From Baffinella frigidus (lineage: Eukaryota; Cryptophyceae; Cryptomonadales; Baffinellaceae), in contig MU646417.1 in NCBI GenBank assembly GCA_026770585.1, forward strand, positions 638,171-661,010: a stretch of 22,840 bases of DNA, given 5' to 3'. Position 1 is the first letter of the stretch. Every line of letters begins with the position of its first letter. The notes below the pieces were generated by a model. It saw only the letters and a list, made by a program, of their open reading frames with translations. It was not told the origin of the DNA and searched no databases. The translations under genes were made by a program, and so were the position numbers. Below, piece after piece: positions 21,275 to 22,840 of this stretch.

Positions 21275-21832
21275 CACCATATTTCATAACCCCCCCCCTA
21301 AACCATACACCCCCCTAAACCATACACCCCCCTAAACCATACACCATATTCCATAGAACATACACCGTGAGCCTTGAGGCATAAGCCGTAAGCCATAACC
21401 ATGAACCATACGCTACACGGCATACGCCATACGCCATACGCCATACGCTGCCAACGAAGGTCGCCTCTTCCTAAACCTTACACCATAAACCGTGAGCCGT
21501 AAACCATGAACCATACACCATAAGACATAGACGTAGACCATCAAACATAAAACGGAAACCATGAACCATACACCATCAACTATGAGCCATACGCCGTAAA
21601 CCATAAGCCATACACCATACACCATACTCCATACACCATACGCCATACACCCTACGCCATACACCATACACCATACACCATACACCATACACCATACGCC
21701 ATACGCCATGCACCATACACCATACACCATACACCATAAACAGTACAGCATAAACCATGAACCATAAACCATAAACCATAAGCCATAAACACGAAACCAT
21801 GAACCCTAAACCCTAAACACTAAACCCGAAAC
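21275..21832. repeat. CCATACA/CCATAAA/CCATACG heptamer array
   Basis: More than 60 heptamers in which CCCTAAA has been replaced by CCATACA, CCATACG and CCATAAA. CGCTGCCAACGAAGGT at 21446 is a relic of exon d's end (AANEG). The long minus-strand ORFs (VYGVWCM repeats) are translations of the heptamer. Confidence 0.95.
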
Positions 21833-21842
21833 CCTGGACCAG

Positions 21843-21889
21843 GGTGCTTCGTGACCTTCATCGTCGAGGATAACGAGGAGCGCATCAAG
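21843..21889 (+). CDS. Split gene, exon e (first of two copies)
   Basis: 47 nt after GGACCAG. Two bases complete Gly from exon d, then CFVTFIVEDNEERIK to an AAG-GTCACT donor, exit phase 0. I prefer this donor because exon f then continues in frame; reading on into TSNPQ would be open but would not match f. A second copy at 22078-22124 has the same length, phase and borders, with one substitution (Phe to Leu). The homologous segment extends about 18 bp past the donor (ACTTCCAACCCCCAA). The acidic EDNEER motif lies where a second strand and turn would be in the suggested Rossmann-like fold. Confidence 0.6.
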
Positions 21890-21909
21890 GTCACTTCCAA
21901 CCCCCAACC

Positions 21910-22071
21910 CCTGTTTAGGGTTCGTGGTTTAGGGTTTAGAGTTTGGGGGTTGGTTTCGGGTTTCGGGTTTCGGGTTTGGTTTTTTTTTTGGGGGGGGGGT
22001 GGGGGTTTGGGGTTTGGTGTTTTTTTTGTTTCTTTTTTTTGGGGGGGGGTGGGGGGTTTGGGGTTTGGGGG
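21910..22071. repeat. TTTAGGG-derived G/T-rich tract between exon e copies
   Basis: GGTTTAG and GGTTTCG heptamers, then G9 and T8-9 runs. Strand composition flips relative to the C-rich arrays on either side. ORFs here are repeat translations. Confidence 0.9.
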
Positions 22072-22077
22072 GACCAG

Positions 22078-22124
22078 GGTGCTTCGTGACCTTGATCGTC
22101 GAGGATAACGAGGAGCGCATCAAG
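22078..22124 (+). CDS. Split gene, exon e' (duplicate of e)
   Basis: Duplicate of exon e: acceptor GGACCAG, donor AAG-GTCACT, CFVTLIVEDNEERIK. Being 2 + 45 nt, it cannot be included together with e without shifting the frame into f, so the pair suits either/or splicing. The protein change is one residue (F/L). It may instead be a very young duplicate with no special role; near-identity favours that. Confidence 0.55.
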
Positions 22125-22157
22125 GTCACTTCCAACCCCCAAACCCCAAACCCCACA

Positions 22158-22380
22158 CCCTAAACCCTAAACACCAAACACCAAACACCAAACACCAAAC
22201 ACCAAACACCAAACACCAAACACCAAACACCAAACACCAAACACCAAACACCACACCCCACACCCCACACCCAACACCCCCAAAACACAAAACACCAAAC
22301 CCAAAACCCCAAACCCAAAACCAACCCCCAAACTCTAAACCCTAAACCCTTAACCACGAACCCTAAACTCTAAACCCTAA
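22158..22380 (+). repeat. CACCAAA and related heptamer array
   Basis: About 12 AACACCA units, several CCACACC/CCAAAAC forms, then CCCTAAA. Continuous 7-nt step. Confidence 0.95.
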
Positions 22381-22391
22381 ACCCAAACCAG

Positions 22392-22463
22392 GCTGCCCGG
22401 GCGGAGATCAACGGGCTCTCCCTCCAGTCCATCAACATCATCTCCTCCAAGGACTACTCCCAG
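22392..22463 (+). CDS. Split gene, exon f (unidentified)
   Basis: 72 nt (24 codons, phase 0 to 0) after AACCAG, before CAG-GTTACGA. It reads AARAEINGLSLQSINIISSK, then DYSQ. The alternating hydrophobic SINIIS would be a third strand after an amphipathic helix (AARAEINGL), in keeping with the fold suggested for exons d-e. A partial copy, INGLSLKSFNIISSE, is at 22684-22729. The gene must continue beyond the window. Confidence 0.62.
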
Positions 22464-22464
22464 G

Positions 22465-22650
22465 TTACGAGCCTTGTTCCCTTCAGTTATGATCCTGTTT
22501 TGTTCCCTTCAGTTATGAGCCTCTTGTGAGCCTGTTTTTCATGAGGTTGTGAGCCTCCTCCTCCTGATGTTGTGAGCCTGCTTCTCCTGATGTTATGAGC
22601 CTGCTTTTCCTGATGTTGTGAGCCTGCTTCTTCTCATGTTATGAGCCTAA
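22465..22650 (+). repeat. GTTGTGAGCCTGCTTCTCCT minisatellite
   Basis: About seven units of 20-30 nt containing TTATGAGCCTG or TTGTGAGCCTG and CTCCTGATG, beginning right at the exon f donor (GTTACGAGCCT), so the donor region itself seeded the array. Confidence 0.88.
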
Positions 22651-22683
22651 TTTAAGGGTGAGGGTTGGAGTGGGTGTATGTAT

Positions 22684-22729
22684 CAACGGGCTCTCCCTCA
22701 AGTCCTTCAACATCATCTCCTCCGAGGTT
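22684..22729 (+). pseudogene. Partial copy of exon f
   Basis: ATCAACGGGCTCTCCCTCAA through ATCTCCTCCGAG then GTTATGACCC. It keeps frame and a GT border but has no AG acceptor (preceded by GTATGT), and the 5' quarter is missing. Confidence 0.65.
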
Positions 22730-22765
22730 ATGACCCTTGCCTCTTCTTCAGAAGGTTTTTGAGCC

Positions 22766-22840
22766 CACACACCACACACCACACACCACACACCACACAC
22801 CACACACCACACACCACACACCACACACCACACACCACAC
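22766..22840 (+). repeat. CCACACA heptamer array to window end
   Basis: About ten perfect CCACACA units running off the window. Same 7-nt step as the other arrays. Confidence 0.97.

Noticed and set aside
21413-21800. Long minus-strand ORFs rich in VYGVWCM
   Set aside because: Direct translations of CCATACA heptamers; any heptamer tract without a stop is open in several frames.
1-22840. Transposase, tRNA, rRNA or viral genes
   Set aside because: I looked for catalytic DDE-type stretches, cloverleaf-like arms with a T-loop and long single-frame ORFs and found none that stands.

Overview
This looks like repeat-saturated nuclear DNA from a eukaryote. No bacterial operon, tRNA, rRNA or CRISPR array is visible. 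Long tracts are built from heptamers related to CCCTAAA/TTTAGGG, the plant and green-algal telomere repeat. Protein coding appears only as short exons (about 45-90 nt, one longer) with AG acceptors and GT donors. The combination suggests a green-lineage alga, perhaps a prasinophyte with a large repeat-rich genome. That is an inference from sequence style and no marker gene supports it.

Layout. 1-5.6 kb: a poly-G contig edge, degenerate hairpin minisatellites and a dense field of palindromic non-autonomous elements, with no recognisable gene. 5.6-6.4 kb: a possible minus-strand TPR-like exon next to a GAA microsatellite. 6.4-8.7 kb: telomere-like heptamers interleaved with copies of an 89-nt plus-strand exon. 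8.7-9.9 kb: a 63-nt exon with four decayed copies. 9.9-12.1 kb: more palindromes and short repeats. 12.1-13.6 kb: a GC-rich island with a minus-strand exon encoding an N-terminal signal/anchor and a less certain plus-strand open frame. 13.65-17.1 kb: palindromes again. 17.4-22.84 kb: a plus-strand split gene of at least six short exons. Its introns are heptamer satellites, minisatellites and transposable elements.

Mobile DNA dominates. I count about 25 fold-back (inverted-repeat) elements, none with a transposase. One family has five full copies of exactly 160 bp and another four full copies of exactly 192 bp. Both are flanked by TA, and the 192-bp family begins CAGT, as expected of Tc1/mariner-derived MITEs. 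Several insertions can be compared with related unoccupied sites inside the same window.

The most unusual signals are: (i) a conserved 60-bp hairpin core (ATTACTACAC...GTGTAGTAAT) at the centre of palindromes whose outer arms are otherwise unrelated; (ii) palindromes that share terminal arms but carry different interiors; (iii) exons repeatedly duplicated in place, including two pairs of equal length not divisible by three, which suits mutually exclusive use; (iv) a 7-nt period that persists while the repeat sequence drifts from CCCTAAA to CCATACA, CACCAAA, CCACACA and GAGGGTT, with a 49-nt higher-order unit.

No protein in the window could be firmly identified.
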